This document shows, piece by piece, positions 1-10,308 of a DNA stretch of 64,000 nucleotides (its first letter is position 1; every line of letters starts with the position of its first letter). The stretch is from Bos javanicus. Lineage: Eukaryota > Chordata > Mammalia > Artiodactyla > Bovidae. The notes under the pieces were generated by a model. That model made no database searches. It saw only the letters and a program-made list of their open reading frames with translations, and was not told where the DNA came from. The DNA lies in contig NC_083885.1 of the NCBI RefSeq assembly GCF_032452875.1, positions 33,335,925-33,399,924 on the forward strand, in the 5' to 3' direction. The position numbers were made by a program, and so were the translations under genes.

Positions 1-38
1 ACACGACTGAGCGACTGAAATGAACTGAACTGTAAGAT
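1..38 (+). mobile_element. BovB LINE, extreme 3' end
   Basis: The window opens inside the 3' tail of a BovB element: the ACACGACTGAGCGACTGAA signature followed by short GAACT repeats. The rest lies off the left edge. Confidence 0.8.
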
Positions 39-379
39 TATCAGCTGCAGGGTCAATGTCCATAACTCCACATTGAAATGGCTCTGCAGAGAAACAGAGC
101 ACAAACCAAACTTTCTAAAGTAGGTATGGGACAACTTCATTTCTAATCATCAGAATCTTGTGTCTCTGCTTTATTTGACTTCTATGCGTTGAGTATGAAC
201 AAACTACATTTCAACATAGTTTGGAGATTGAGAAATGTGACAGACAGAAAGTGAGAAATGGAAAGAAAATGTGAGTCCTCTTTAACTTACAAGTCAGCAT
301 TCTTTCAGACCTTGTCTTTTAAACACTAGTTAGAGAGAAATGAGTATCTATAACCTCAGAAAACCCCTAGTAATGACAT
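39..379. other. Non-repetitive stretch, nothing recognised
   Basis: AT-rich sequence with no open frame of note and no repeat I recognise. Confidence 0.5.
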
Positions 380-510
380 GAAAGTGAAGATTTGAAACTG
401 TTAGTCGCTCAGTCATGTCCGACTCTTTGCCACCCCATGGACTGAAGCCTGCCCGGCTCCTTTGTCCGTGAGATTCTCCAGGCAAGAATGCTGGAGTGGG
501 CTGCCATTCC
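380..510 (-). mobile_element. Bov-tA/Bov-A SINE, truncated
   Basis: Antisense Bov-A body (GTCGCTCAGTCATGTCCGACTC, then the ACCCCATGGACTG and TCTCCAGGCAAGAATGCTGGAGTGGG blocks). It stops before the tRNA-derived head, so only the tail half is present. Confidence 0.85.
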
Positions 511-554
511 ATACAATTGTACAAAATAGTAAGGAAATGAAAATCATGTTTTAG

Positions 555-1598
555 AGAGATCCACAACAAGCTGTGGAAAATTCTCAAAGAGATGGGAATA
601 CCAGACCACCTTACCTGCCTCCTAAAAAATCCAGATGAAGGTCAAGAAGCAACAATTAAAACCAAACATGGAACAACAGACTGGTTCCAAATCAGGAAAG
701 AAGTACATCAAGGCTGTATATTGTCACCCTGCTTATTTAACAAATATACAGAGTACATCATGTGAAATAGCAGACTAGATGAAGCACAAGCTGGAATCAA
801 GATTGCGGGAGAAATATCAATAACCTCAGATACACAGATGACACCACCCTTATGGCAGAAAGCGAAGAACTAAAGAGCCTCTTGATGAAAATGAAAGAGG
901 AGAGTGAAAAAACTGGCTTAAAACTCAACATTCAAAAACTAAGATCATGGCATCTGGACCTATAACTTTATGGCAAATAGATGGGGAAACAATGGAAACA
1001 GTGACAAAATTTATTTTCTTGGACTCCAAACTCACTGCAGATGGTGACTGCAGCCAAGAAATTAAAAGACGCTTGCTCCTTGAAAGAAGAGCCATGACAA
1101 ACCTAGATAGCATATTAAAAAGCAGAGACATTGCTTTGCCGACAAAAGTCCATATAGTCAAAGCTATGGTTTTCCCAGTAGTCATGTATATATGAGAGAT
1201 TTGGACCATAAAGAAAGCTGAGCACTGAAGAATTGATGCTTTTGAACTGTGGTGTTGGAGAATATTCTTGAGAGTCCCTTGGACTGCAAGGAGATCAAAC
1301 CAGTCAATCCTAAAGGAAATCAGTCCTGAATATTCATTAGAAGGACTGATGCTGAAGCTTCAATACTTTGGCCACCTGATGTGAAGAGCTGACTCATTAG
1401 AAAAGACCTGATGCTGGGAAAGACTGAAGGCAACAGGAGAAGGGGATGACAGAGGATGAGATGGTTGGATGGCATCACTGACTCAATGCACATGAGTTTG
1501 AACAAGCTCTGAGAGATGGTGAAGGATAGGAATCCTGGCATGCTGCAGTCCATGGGGTCACAAAGAGTCAGACACGACTGAGCGACTGAACAACAACA
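555..1598 (+). mobile_element. BovB (RTE) LINE, 5'-truncated
   Basis: Sense BovB from the GCTGTGGAAAATTCT block through the reverse-transcriptase region to the GACTGAGCGACTGAACAACAACAA tail. The frame is broken by indels and stops: the usual YADD motif region reads as a frameshifted TACACAGATGAC. It is 1,044 bp against about 3.2 kb for a full element, so it is dead. Confidence 0.93.
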
Positions 1599-2729
1599 AT
1601 TCACCCTCTGGATTTTCAAGGGATAAAAATCACGTGAGGCAGAGTATGCAGGCACACACACAGACATGTATTAATGTTCACAGTGCTTCCACCACAACCA
1701 AACCACCTGCTGTGTTTAGCCTGAACTGATATGAAAGCACTGTTCGAAATATCAGCACTTACCCTTGTGCTGTTCACAAACATTTCTTCCACTGAGACAG
1801 CGCTCAGATTCTCCTTCGGGAATATGGAAGGGAAGGAAGAATGGTGAGTCAGTCCTGACCTGAACGTGGGCATTTGCTACACAGCTACACACAGTATCAC
1901 AAAGTGATGCTCAGAAATCACTAGAATTGTGTTACATTTTTTAAACTAAGAATGGCCAGAGAGGTCTAGTAACTGGCGTTTCCTCTTCCAAATTTGCAAT
2001 ACCGGCTGTCAAATCAGAGAACTCAGTGTAGGCTTTGGTTCCAAGGGCAGGTGAGTAACAGGGAAAAGAAGCCAAGCAAGTACTCAGGGGTCACTGGGCT
2101 GTAGAATCAAGTAAGGAAAGGTAATAAATAAAATCACATGTTCTAGATGTGCACTTGGACATGTCCTGGGGGGTCCAGAGTTCCGTTGTCCTGGCTGATG
2201 AATGAGTGGGCTATGAATGGGTCGGTCTGGTGGCAAAGCACAATGTTGGCATGGAAAGGAGCCTGTAGGGAAGTACCATATGCATATTTCTCAAAAAAAT
2301 ATTCAGTGAAAGACTGAAATGTCATTGAAAGGTTATTAGGCCCATTTCTCTGCCCGTGAGAAGGATAAATGTTACACTGATATGCTGTGCTTTTTTTACA
2401 CTTTTGTAAGAGGAGGCATTCTTGTCAATCTTTTATATAATAATTTGATAAACTAAAATCTACTTCTCCCATCCCTGTTTTCTTTGTGACATTTTTAATA
2501 CTATTCACATTGACATGAAGCATAGTTTTCCTGTCAATTGAGCCCGTTGGTATGGCAACGTTTAATATCTTGAAGAAATGTCTGTCAGCATCATGATGGA
2601 AAAAGTAGTACTGGTACATTGTACCAGTATGAATCATCACCTCCTTCAGCAACCACCATGACAAAACATTATCATGATGATAGTAACAGTAATAACAACA
2701 ACAGCATCACGTACAACAATGGAAGTAGA
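1599..2729. other. Non-repetitive stretch with exon-like open segments
   Basis: No transposon recognised. On the - strand, two open segments abut plausible splice signals (1763-1813 and 2143-2262), and a perfect 9-bp-arm palindrome sits at 2609-2629. No gene identity could be assigned to the translated peptides. Confidence 0.4.
2609..2629. repeat. Perfect short inverted repeat (hairpin)
   Basis: TACTGGTAC, the 3-base loop ATT, then GTACCAGTA. Arms are 9 of 9 complementary. Single-copy within the window. Confidence 0.9.
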
Positions 2730-2965
2730 GAAAGCAGAGACTTGGCAGTCAGCCAGCCCAAGACTCACATATCCTGATCTCTTTCTGACTCAATAACCTT
2801 GAGTAGATCATTTCTTATCTAGAAAAGGAAGCTAACTATACATAATGTGTAGGTTATGCAAGTTCATAGAGATGGAGGGGGTATGTGAAAGTATTATTTA
2901 AAAAAATGCCCTGCATGTATTTTCCAGCACATGGTTGACTTCTAATACATGCTGGTTCCCATATC
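2730..2965 (+). mobile_element. MIR SINE, degraded
   Basis: Sense MIR features: the GACTTGGCAGTCAGCC head region, then a CTCAATAACCTTGAGTAGATCATTTCTTATCTAG core. Divergence is high, as expected of this ancient family. Confidence 0.55.
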
Positions 2966-3110
2966 TATTTTCATGATCCCAAAGCGAGCTGAGTAATTTT
3001 GAAGAGTTTTAAGGAGAGGAAGATGGTACTGCAAACTGATGAGTCAGGCTTGTTCCAGTTCTTTTCTCCCACACACACCAGCATTATGCCCTAGAACCAT
3101 TGGGACTCAC

Positions 3111-3225
3111 TCTCCGTCAACAATAGGGATGCTCTTGTGAACTCCACAGAGTCCATTTGAGGATTCTGTCCTCACGTAGGTTCCTCCCTTAGCCATCAAG
3201 GAGTAAGATACTTCATAAGTCAAAG
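3111..3225 (-). other. Exon-like open segment (unassigned)
   Basis: On the - strand an open segment runs from a CTCTCAG acceptor-like end (first base 3225) to a GTGAGT donor-like site (3105-3110). The peptide includes YVRTESSNGLCGVHKS. No homologue is recognised, and its phase does not join cleanly to the segment at 2143-2262. It may be chance. Confidence 0.15.
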
Positions 3226-3334
3226 CTGAGAGCAATACACTGTCATTCAGAAAAATAATGGTCCAAACAGCTTTAAAAATATAGAATGAGAGGGAGCTTA
3301 TACACAGTATCATATACAGATTCAGTTCTTACAT

Positions 3335-3545
3335 GAAAGTCAGTGTGCTAAGAATTTCATATATAGAAATTTGTTTAATCCTCAGAACAAGCACTGGAGG
3401 TGGAAACCTACTGATCTTCACTTTACAGAGGAGGAGACAGAGATCTTAGCAACCCTGAAGCCGATTGTCCAAAGTCATAACAATTAGCAAGTAGCTAGCA
3501 AAAATTCAAATCCAGAATGAACTTTCTCCAGCTCATATGCTCCAT
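3335..3545 (-). mobile_element. MIR SINE
   Basis: Antisense MIR: TTTAATCCTCAGAACAAGC, CTTTACAGAGGAGGAGACAGAG, TTGTCCAAAGTCATAACAATTAGCAAGTAG, AATTCAAATCCAG in canonical order. Confidence 0.75.
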
Positions 3546-3774
3546 CTTAAATTTATCCTACCCAGAAGAAAAGAAAAACATACTATAAACAGAGATGGGG
3601 AAAAGTCACGAAGAAAGAGAGAGACAAAGACTAAAGACATAGAAACAAAGGGGAAGAAATTTTAATAGAAACTATTCTTTATAAAACATACTAATTCTTT
3701 TGTGTTTCTGAACATACGCACATAAATATGCATATATACATAAGCATATATGCATGTACATTTTTATGATCTTA

Positions 3775-4055
3775 TACACATTTTTCCAGTTTTATTGAGA
3801 AATTATTGACATACATCATTATATAAGTTTAATTATGCATTACTGTGGTTTGATTTAAATATATTATGAAATAATTACCAGAATTGATTTAGTTAATATC
3901 CATCTTCTCATATAGATACAATAAAAAGAAAAGAAAAAACTTCTCCTTGTAGTTAGAACTCTTCGGATCTACTCTTTCAACAACTTTTCCACGTATCCTA
4001 TCATATAGTAGTGTTAACTATAATCCTCCCATTATACATTGCATGTCTAGTACTT
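3775..4055 (-). mobile_element. L1 LINE 3' part, left piece of a split copy
   Basis: Antisense 3' end of an old mammalian L1, starting with TTTTATTGAGAAATTATTGACATAC and passing the CATCTTCTCATATAGATACAATAAAAAG block. It breaks off at 4055 at the BovB insertion and resumes at 5090. Confidence 0.8.
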
Positions 4056-5089
4056 CAGTTCAGTCGCTCAGTCATGTCCAACTCTTTGCGACCCCATAAA
4101 TCGCAGCATGCCAGGCCTCCCTGTCCATCACCAACTCCCGGAGTTCACCCGGACTCACGTCCATCGAGTCAGTGATGCCATCCAGCCATCTCATCCTCTG
4201 TCATCCCCTTCTCCTCTTGCCCCCAATCCCTCCCAGCATCAGAGTCTTTTCCAATGAGTCAACTCTTCACATGAGGTGGCCAAAGTACTGGAGTTTCAGC
4301 TTTAGCATCATTCCTTCCAAAGAAATCCCAGGGCTGATCTCCTTCAGAATGCACTGGTTGGATCTCCTTGCAGTCCAAGGGACTCTCAAGAGTCTTCTCC
4401 AACACCACAGTTCAAAGGCATCAATTCTTCAGTGCTCAGCCTTCTTCACAGTCCAACTCTCACATCCATACATGACCACAGGAAAAACCATAGCCTTGAC
4501 TAGACGAACCTTTGTTGGCAAAGTAATGTCTCTGCTTTTGAATATGCTATCTAGGTTGGTCATAACTTTCCTTCCAAGGAGTAAGCATCTTTTAATTTCA
4601 TGGCTGCAATCACCATCTGCAGTGATTTTGGAGCCCCAAAAAATAAAGTCTGACACTGTTTCCACTGTTTCCCCATCTATTTCCCATGAAGTGATGGGAC
4701 CGGATGCCATGATCTTTGTTTTTTGAATGTTGGGCTTTAAGCCAACTTTTTCACTCTCCACTTTCACTTTCATCAAGAAGCTCTTTAGTTTTTCTTCACT
4801 TTCTGCCATAAGGGTGGTGTCATCTGCATATCTGAGATTATTGATATTTCTCCCAGAAATCTTTATTCCAGCTTGTGCTTCTTCCAGCCCAGCATTTCTC
4901 ATGATGTACTCTGCATATAAGTTAAATAAGTAGGGTGACAATATACAGCCTTGACGTACTCCTTTTCCTATTTGGAACCAGTCTGTTGTTCCATGTCCAG
5001 TTCTAACTGTTGCTTCCTGACCTGCATACAAATTTCTCAAGAGGCAGGTCAGGTGGTCTGGTATTCCCATCTCTTTCAGAATTTTCCAC
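4056..5089 (-). mobile_element. BovB LINE inserted in L1
   Basis: Antisense BovB, 3' end at 4056 (CAGTTCAGTCGCTCAGTC), 5'-truncated at 5089. Flanked by the 7-bp duplication AGTACTT (4049-4055 and 5090-5096), which fits the interrupted L1 sequence. Among the best preserved copies here. Confidence 0.95.
4429..5070 (-). pseudogene. BovB reverse-transcriptase remnant
   Basis: A 213-codon uninterrupted frame inside the BovB at 4056-5089. It shows RT-domain features: RQGCILSPYLFNLYAEY (finger/palm region) and the catalytic RYADDTTLM (Y-x-D-D box), followed by the thumb-like KIMASGPITSWEIDGE stretch. It lacks the endonuclease domain and the N-terminal part of the RT, so it cannot be an autonomous polymerase. 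The intactness reflects a young insertion rather than selection. Confidence 0.9.
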
Positions 5090-6090
5090 AGTACTTAGTT
5101 ATCTTTTAAATGAAAGTTTGTACCTTCTTGCAATCTCTCCTCTGACCTCACACATGCCTCTGGTGATTGGAAATATGTTCTCTTTTTCTATGAGTTGGGT
5201 GTTTCTTTTTGTTTTTAGATTCTACATTTAAGTGAGATCACTCAGTATTTGTCTTTGACTAATTTCACTTAGTGTAATGCCATGTTGCTGCAAATGATAG
5301 GATTCCCTCATTTTTTATGGCTAAATAATATTCCACTGATATAATCACTGCAATTTCTTTGTCCATTTATTCATTGATGAACACTTAGGCTGTTTCTATG
5401 TCTTGGCTATTATAAACAAGGGAGTGCAGATATCTTTTTGAGTTAGTATTTTCATTTCCTCTGCATATATATCCAGTAGTGAAATTGCTGAGTTATTAGG
5501 TAGAACCTGCATATTGTTTTCCATAGTAGCTGTACCAACTTACAATCCCACCACCAGTGCACAAAGTTTCCCTTTTCTCAACATCCATGCCAGAATTTGT
5601 TGTCTCTTGTCTGTTCATTGATGGCCATTCTAACCGGCATAGAGTGATATCTCTTTGTGGTTTTAATTTGCACTTCCCTAGTAACTTGTAATATCGAACA
5701 TCTTTTCATATATCTGTTGATCATATGAATATCTTCTTGGAAAAATGTCTATTCAAATCCTCTTCCTAGTCTTAATTGGATTTTCTTTTCTGTTGAGTTG
5801 AATGAGTTATCTGCATAGTTTCAGTGTTAACTCCTTATCTGATATGTGGTTTACAAATATTAATATTTTTTCCCATTCCATAGGTTATCTTTCCACTTTT
5901 TTGGTAGTTTCTTTGCTATGCAGAAGTTTTTTAGTTTGGTTTAGTTCCACTTGTTTATTTTTTATTTTGTTGCTGTGCTTTAGGTGTGATTTCCAAAAAG
6001 CTCTAAAAAAGACCCACATTACGGAAGCTTTTTTCCTCTGATTTCTTCTAGGAGTTTCAAGGTCTTAGGACTTACATGTAAGCCTTCTTT
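5090..6090 (-). mobile_element. L1 LINE, right piece of split copy
   Basis: Continuation of the L1 at 3775-4055: GAAAGTTTGTACC, the TTCACTTAGTGTAATGCCATGTTGCTGCAAATGATAGG block, CATTTATTCATTGATGAACACTTAGGCTG and CTTTGCTATGCAGAAG all run antisense into the ORF2 3' region. Confidence 0.85.
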
Positions 6091-6148
6091 GTGAGTAGTA
6101 CACGATATGAGTTAAGTTGCATTCTTTTAGAAAGAGCACAGTTGCAAA

Positions 6149-6282
6149 GATCCAGTGGACAAGGGAATGACTATGCACTCCAGTATTCTTGCCTGAGGAA
6201 TCCCATGTTAAGAGGAGACTGGTGGGCTACAGTCCGTAGGATCACAAAGACTCAGACATGGCTGAGTAACTAAGCACACACT
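6149..6282 (+). mobile_element. Bov-tA SINE lacking its tRNA head
   Basis: Begins at GATCCAGTGGACAAGGGAATG and runs through CACTCCAGTATTCTTGCCTG to GCTGAGTAACTAAGCACACAC. The 5' tRNA-derived part is missing. Confidence 0.85.
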
Positions 6283-7468
6283 CATGCAGAGTTTGGAAAC
6301 TTATTCTCAAAAGAAGGGTCTTGTTTCTACAGCCTGCCATTCATACGGGCTTAATTCGATGTTACTTTTCTGTTCACAGTCTCAGTGGTGAAATGTTTTC
6401 AGTTTTCATCTCTACTGGCCTTGGTGGATGAATCCCATGCCCTTAGTGGAATTATTTTCATACTGGAATTATCCCCAGGAAATCAACAGAATCTGAAATA
6501 GCAATAGTTTATTATTACTGAACAACCTTTTCAATGTGATATATGCTAACTTTGTAACTTTTAAATTCTGTATCTCAAGGATCACAAGTCATTCTTTCTT
6601 TCCCAAATGTAATAGTTTCTTCTTAGACTTCAGTTACATTATGGCTTTTTTTTTTTTTTTTAAACACTTGATCCTACCCACCTCTTTGTACCTAGTCTTC
6701 TACACTTTTATAATCTTTTGACTTTATTTCATGTCTTTAGCAATAAAACTTTTTAAACATCCTAATGACACCATTCTCAGATTTTAAAAGTCAGCTTTCC
6801 TTGGATACCAATCACTTCCTCTATTGTGGTCTACATGGTTTTGGTGAAGTTTCCTCCTTCTCATCTCTTGAGGATGAGAAGCCAAGGTCTACATGGTTTT
6901 GGTGAAGTTTCCTCCTTCTCATCTCTTGAGGATAAACTCAGGTCTCCAGGATCTGCTGAAGTTGAACTCCTTGGGCACAGTGATTAGTTCAAAAGTGGGC
7001 AGTTCTAGAACTCTCATCAGTCTTAGGAATTTTTTCACATTTTGTGGGGTGAGGTGGCTCTTTCCTCCTGAACTGGAATCTGGAGAGATGCAAGTGCTCA
7101 GGTGCTGGCAGCCACTCTGTCACTGAGTGTTATGTGAGAATTCATCCCGCCTAGGAGAGAGGGATGAGCCACAACAGACAGATAATATTGCCTTTGCATC
7201 TCATTACCAGGAGTGGTTCACAAGCCAGAGCATTAGTGCAATCACACAGGGCCCTACAAAGTTTAATGCTTTGAAATCACTCTTTTGAATTGTTAATGAT
7301 TGTATCTTCAAAGTGTGAGTGAAGTCCAGTGGGACAGTAGAGCAAGTGTAGAAGCCCATGAGTGGTTCTGCCTCCTGCCAGCTCCTTCCCTCCCTAGGGC
7401 AAGCTCTCACCTGCTTGCTCCCGGGTTCCTATGCCTTGGGCACCACCCCAGTTCCTGATCCCTGTACT
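6283..7468. other. Mostly unassigned sequence with a tandem duplication
   Basis: AT-rich up to 6820, then a 58-bp tandem duplication (6828-6933). 6990-7440 looks like a degraded interspersed repeat, but I cannot name its family. Confidence 0.4.
6828..6933. repeat. 58-bp tandem duplication
   Basis: A 48-bp block starting GGTCTACATGGTTTTGGTGA is repeated identically at 6828-6875 and 6886-6933 (period 58). Perfect identity indicates a recent local duplication. Confidence 0.95.
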
Positions 7469-7811
7469 TTTTTTTTTTTTTTTTTTGCTGCACTGAGTCT
7501 TTGTTGCGGAGTACAGTCTCTTCATTGCTGTGTGCCAGCTTTCTCTAGTTGGGGAGGGCAGGGGCTACTCTCTAGTTGTCGTGCACGAGCTTCTCATTGC
7601 AGTGGCTTCTCTTATTGCAGAGTGGGGGCTCTCAGGTATGCAGGCTTCTGTAGTTGCTGCTCACAAGCTTTAGAGCGCAGGCTCAATAGTTGCGGTGCAC
7701 AGGTTTAGTTGCCCTGCAGCATGTGGGATCTTAGTTCCCAGACCAAGGATCAAACTCGTGTCCCCTGCATTAGCAGGCAGATTCTTAACCACCTGACCAC
7801 CAGGGAGGTCC
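7469..7811 (-). mobile_element. CHR-type SINE, long form
   Basis: Antisense: a T-rich stretch, then CTGCACTGAGTCTTTGTTGC, the repeated AGTTG/GCAGGCTTC modules, and the tRNA-derived head at the right end (GCAGATTCTTAACCACCTGACCACCAGGGAGGTCCC). Flanks CCTGATCCCTGTACT (7454-7468) and CCTGACCCCTATACT (7812-7826) match 13 of 15, a decayed TSD. Confidence 0.88.
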
Positions 7812-8215
7812 CCTGACCCCTATACTCTTTGGCCCTTCTTCAATAGCTGTTGTCCTCTGCCATGTTCCATCTTGGGGTAGCATGGAAGTGAGACAGAATG
7901 GGGGTCTCAATACACCATTACCCTTAACCCCCAGCAAGGACCTGGATGCAATTAGGAAGAGGGTTGTGTTGGCAGGCGCCCTGAAATATCCTAGAGTGGG
8001 GCTAAGTGGTGGGCATTCTACCCCAGGCTGGGAGCACCAAAGTGTGTTCAGCAGTCATTCAACTCAGCAGGACCTAAGTGGGGTCCCAGAGTGGAAGTTG
8101 CAGTTCTTGCATCGGGGGTTGGTAAACATGTTCACCATGGATGGGGCAGTGGAAAAAGAGGTTGATTTTGCCTCCTCCAGAGGACTCCTAATGTATTTTT
8201 CACTAGATCCTGCAT

Positions 8216-8493
8216 TAGAGAAGGCGATGGCACCCCACTCCAGTACTCTTGCCTGGAAAATCCCATGGACGGAGGAGCCTAGTAGGCTGCAGTCCATGGG
8301 GTCGCGAAGAGTCGGACACGACTGAGAGACTTCACTTTCACTTTTCACTTTCACACATTGGAGAAGGCAATGGCAACCCATTCCAGTGTTCTTGCCTGGA
8401 GAATCCCAGGGACGGGGAGCCTGGTGGGCTGCCATCTATGGGGTTGCACAGAATCAGACACGACTGAAGCGACTTAGCAGTAGCAGCAGCAGC
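8216..8493 (+). mobile_element. Bov-A2 SINE (dimeric)
   Basis: Two Bov-A units in tandem joined by a CACTTTCACTTTTCACTTTCAC linker, ending in AGCAGTAGCAGCAGCAGC. Perfect 11-bp TSD AGATCCTGCAT (8205-8215 and 8494-8504). Essentially full length. Confidence 0.95.
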
Positions 8494-8504
8494 AGATCCT
8501 GCAT

Positions 8505-9239
8505 ATTCTATAGCTGGCCTTGCCTTTCGTCCTTAGATCTTTCAACTAATGTGATAAAGTCAATTCTATTTTTTGTTTAAGATTCCTCAAGTTGGATTTT
8601 CTTTCAGAGGTCTAATGGGCATACTCATATTTTCTGCTCAGTTCTGGGCCAGCTGACACATGTCAATCTCTGGTTACCACTCTGGTGACAGCTGTTTTCT
8701 GTTCTCACCAATCACCTGTTGCCTCATCTCAGTGCTTCTTCGTGCTACTGAGCTACCCATTCCTCTGAGCCCAAGGAGTGGGTGTTAGGCTCTCCCTTAA
8801 TCCCCTTAAAGCACAGCTGAAACCAGGCTGTTCAAAAATGAGCTTCAGGACTTTACAAAGGTAATATAATAAAGGCATGTAAATCTAAGAGCTCAGTTGT
8901 GGACTCTGAGCTCTTCAGGTCCTCCCACTCAGCCCCTGGTCTGCCATCATGCTGCAGGGGCCATATGAGACCCCTTGTTGGATTAAGGTTTTGCACATGT
9001 TGCCCACACCCCCAAGAATCTAACCCACATTTTCCTGAAGCCCTTAGACAGGGGGATCTCCCTGGCAGTCCTTCTCAAGAACTGCAAAGCAAAAGTTTTA
9101 ATGGTGCCCCTGGTTTTTAAATTAAATCTGATCCCATTTGCAGCCATCAACATTTTAGAAATATAGTAACAGTTCAGTCACAGGGTACCTACTTATATGA
9201 CACACCTCTTACTTCATATTTGTAATTTGTAAAAATTTC
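8505..9239. other. Unassigned sequence
   Basis: No repeat or gene recognised. Short open frames lack splice or start context. Confidence 0.4.
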
Positions 9240-9710
9240 TGTTTCCAACAATTCAGAGGGAAATTATAGACTGGTCTTACTCAATAATATAGATGTTATT
9301 GAGTAATAGCACCCTGCCTTATGTGTTAGCAAAAGGAATTCAGGACTGTTATGACTAAATAGGACTTATGGAAGAATTTGAACAATAGTCAAATATTAGA
9401 AAACCTAATGTAAAAACAATTATATAATCCTCTCAAAAATATAGGAAAATTTAGCACCAAGTTATGATTTTGAAACAAACGAACTTTTGGGAAACTAGCC
9501 ATGAAAAGAAATATCCTTACCCTAACAAAATTTACCTGTAAATGATGAAGATTTAGTACCTTTTCTATTAAACTCAGGATCAAGGTATGGATTCCATTAT
9601 TATATCTTGTATTTAACTCTACTCTGCAGATCTTAACTAGCAAGCTAAGGAAGGAGGGAAGGAAGAAAGGGGAAAAGAAGGAAGAAAAACAACTGTAAGG
9701 AAAGAATCAA
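9240..9710 (+). mobile_element. Possible degraded L1 segment
   Basis: AT-rich, A-heavy sequence weakly resembling L1 ORF2 and in line with better L1 matches downstream (10140-11700, same strand). Ends in a GGAA/GAAA purine run at 9649-9692. Family assignment is uncertain. Confidence 0.3.
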
Positions 9711-9711
9711 A

Positions 9712-9909
9712 GTGAAAAAGTGAAAGTGAAAGTCACTCAGTCATTTCCAACTCTTTGCAACACCATGGATTATATAGTCCATGAAATTCTCCAGGCCAGC
9801 ATACTGGAGTGGGTAGTCTTTCCCTTTGCCAGGGGATCTTCCCAACCTAGGGATTGAACCCAGGTCTACCACATTGCAGGTGGATTCTTTACCAGCTGAG
9901 CCACAAGGA
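9712..9909 (-). mobile_element. Bov-tA SINE
   Basis: Antisense full-length type: GAAAGTGAAAGTCACTCAG tail on the left, TGCAGGTGGATTCTTTACCAGCTGAGCCAC head on the right. Confidence 0.92.
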
Positions 9910-10139
9910 AAAAAATCAAAAGTCTTCACAAATCATAGTGCCCTTGTTGCAAATGAAAGGGCATGAATATTGACAGGTGTTGTATTAGAAATAACGAGAA
10001 TGTTTATCAGTACTGTTAGGTAATAGATCAATTTGAGAATACACAAAATATTTAAGGCAACAGTGTCCTATAACTAGTAAAAACAAATTAGGAGGTGTAA
10101 TTTTTAAAGACTCACAATAGCAAAAGTTATATAAAATAT

Positions 10140-10308
10140 TATAAGAAATTTCTTAAAATGTACAGGAAGATATAAAATAAGACCTACATAAAAGATGAAA
10201 TAGACCATATTGATGAATGGGAGGCTTTACTATTTCAAATATACCATATATACTTCAATTAATCTGATGTGAATTTTTACTTATGCTAAAATAGATTGTT
10301 TACTCTAT
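10140..10308 (+). mobile_element. Old L1 ORF2 fragment, left piece
   Basis: AGATGAAATAGACCATATTGATGAATGGGAGGC resembles the L1 block that includes the GGAAGACTCAATATTG region. The copy resumes at 11408 with TATCAAAATCCCAAAGGATTTC. Confidence 0.55.

Noticed and set aside
3111..3225. Serine-protease activation site suggested by the peptide CGVHKSIPIVDGE
   Set aside because: Superficial resemblance to a CG...IVGGE activation region, but there is no basic P1 residue and no downstream His/Asp/Ser catalytic exons on that strand.
4172..4726. 184-codon open frame on the + strand
   Set aside because: Antisense shadow of the BovB reverse transcriptase; the same peptide pattern recurs at 10424-10984, 26583-26900 and 46588-46911, wherever BovB lies.
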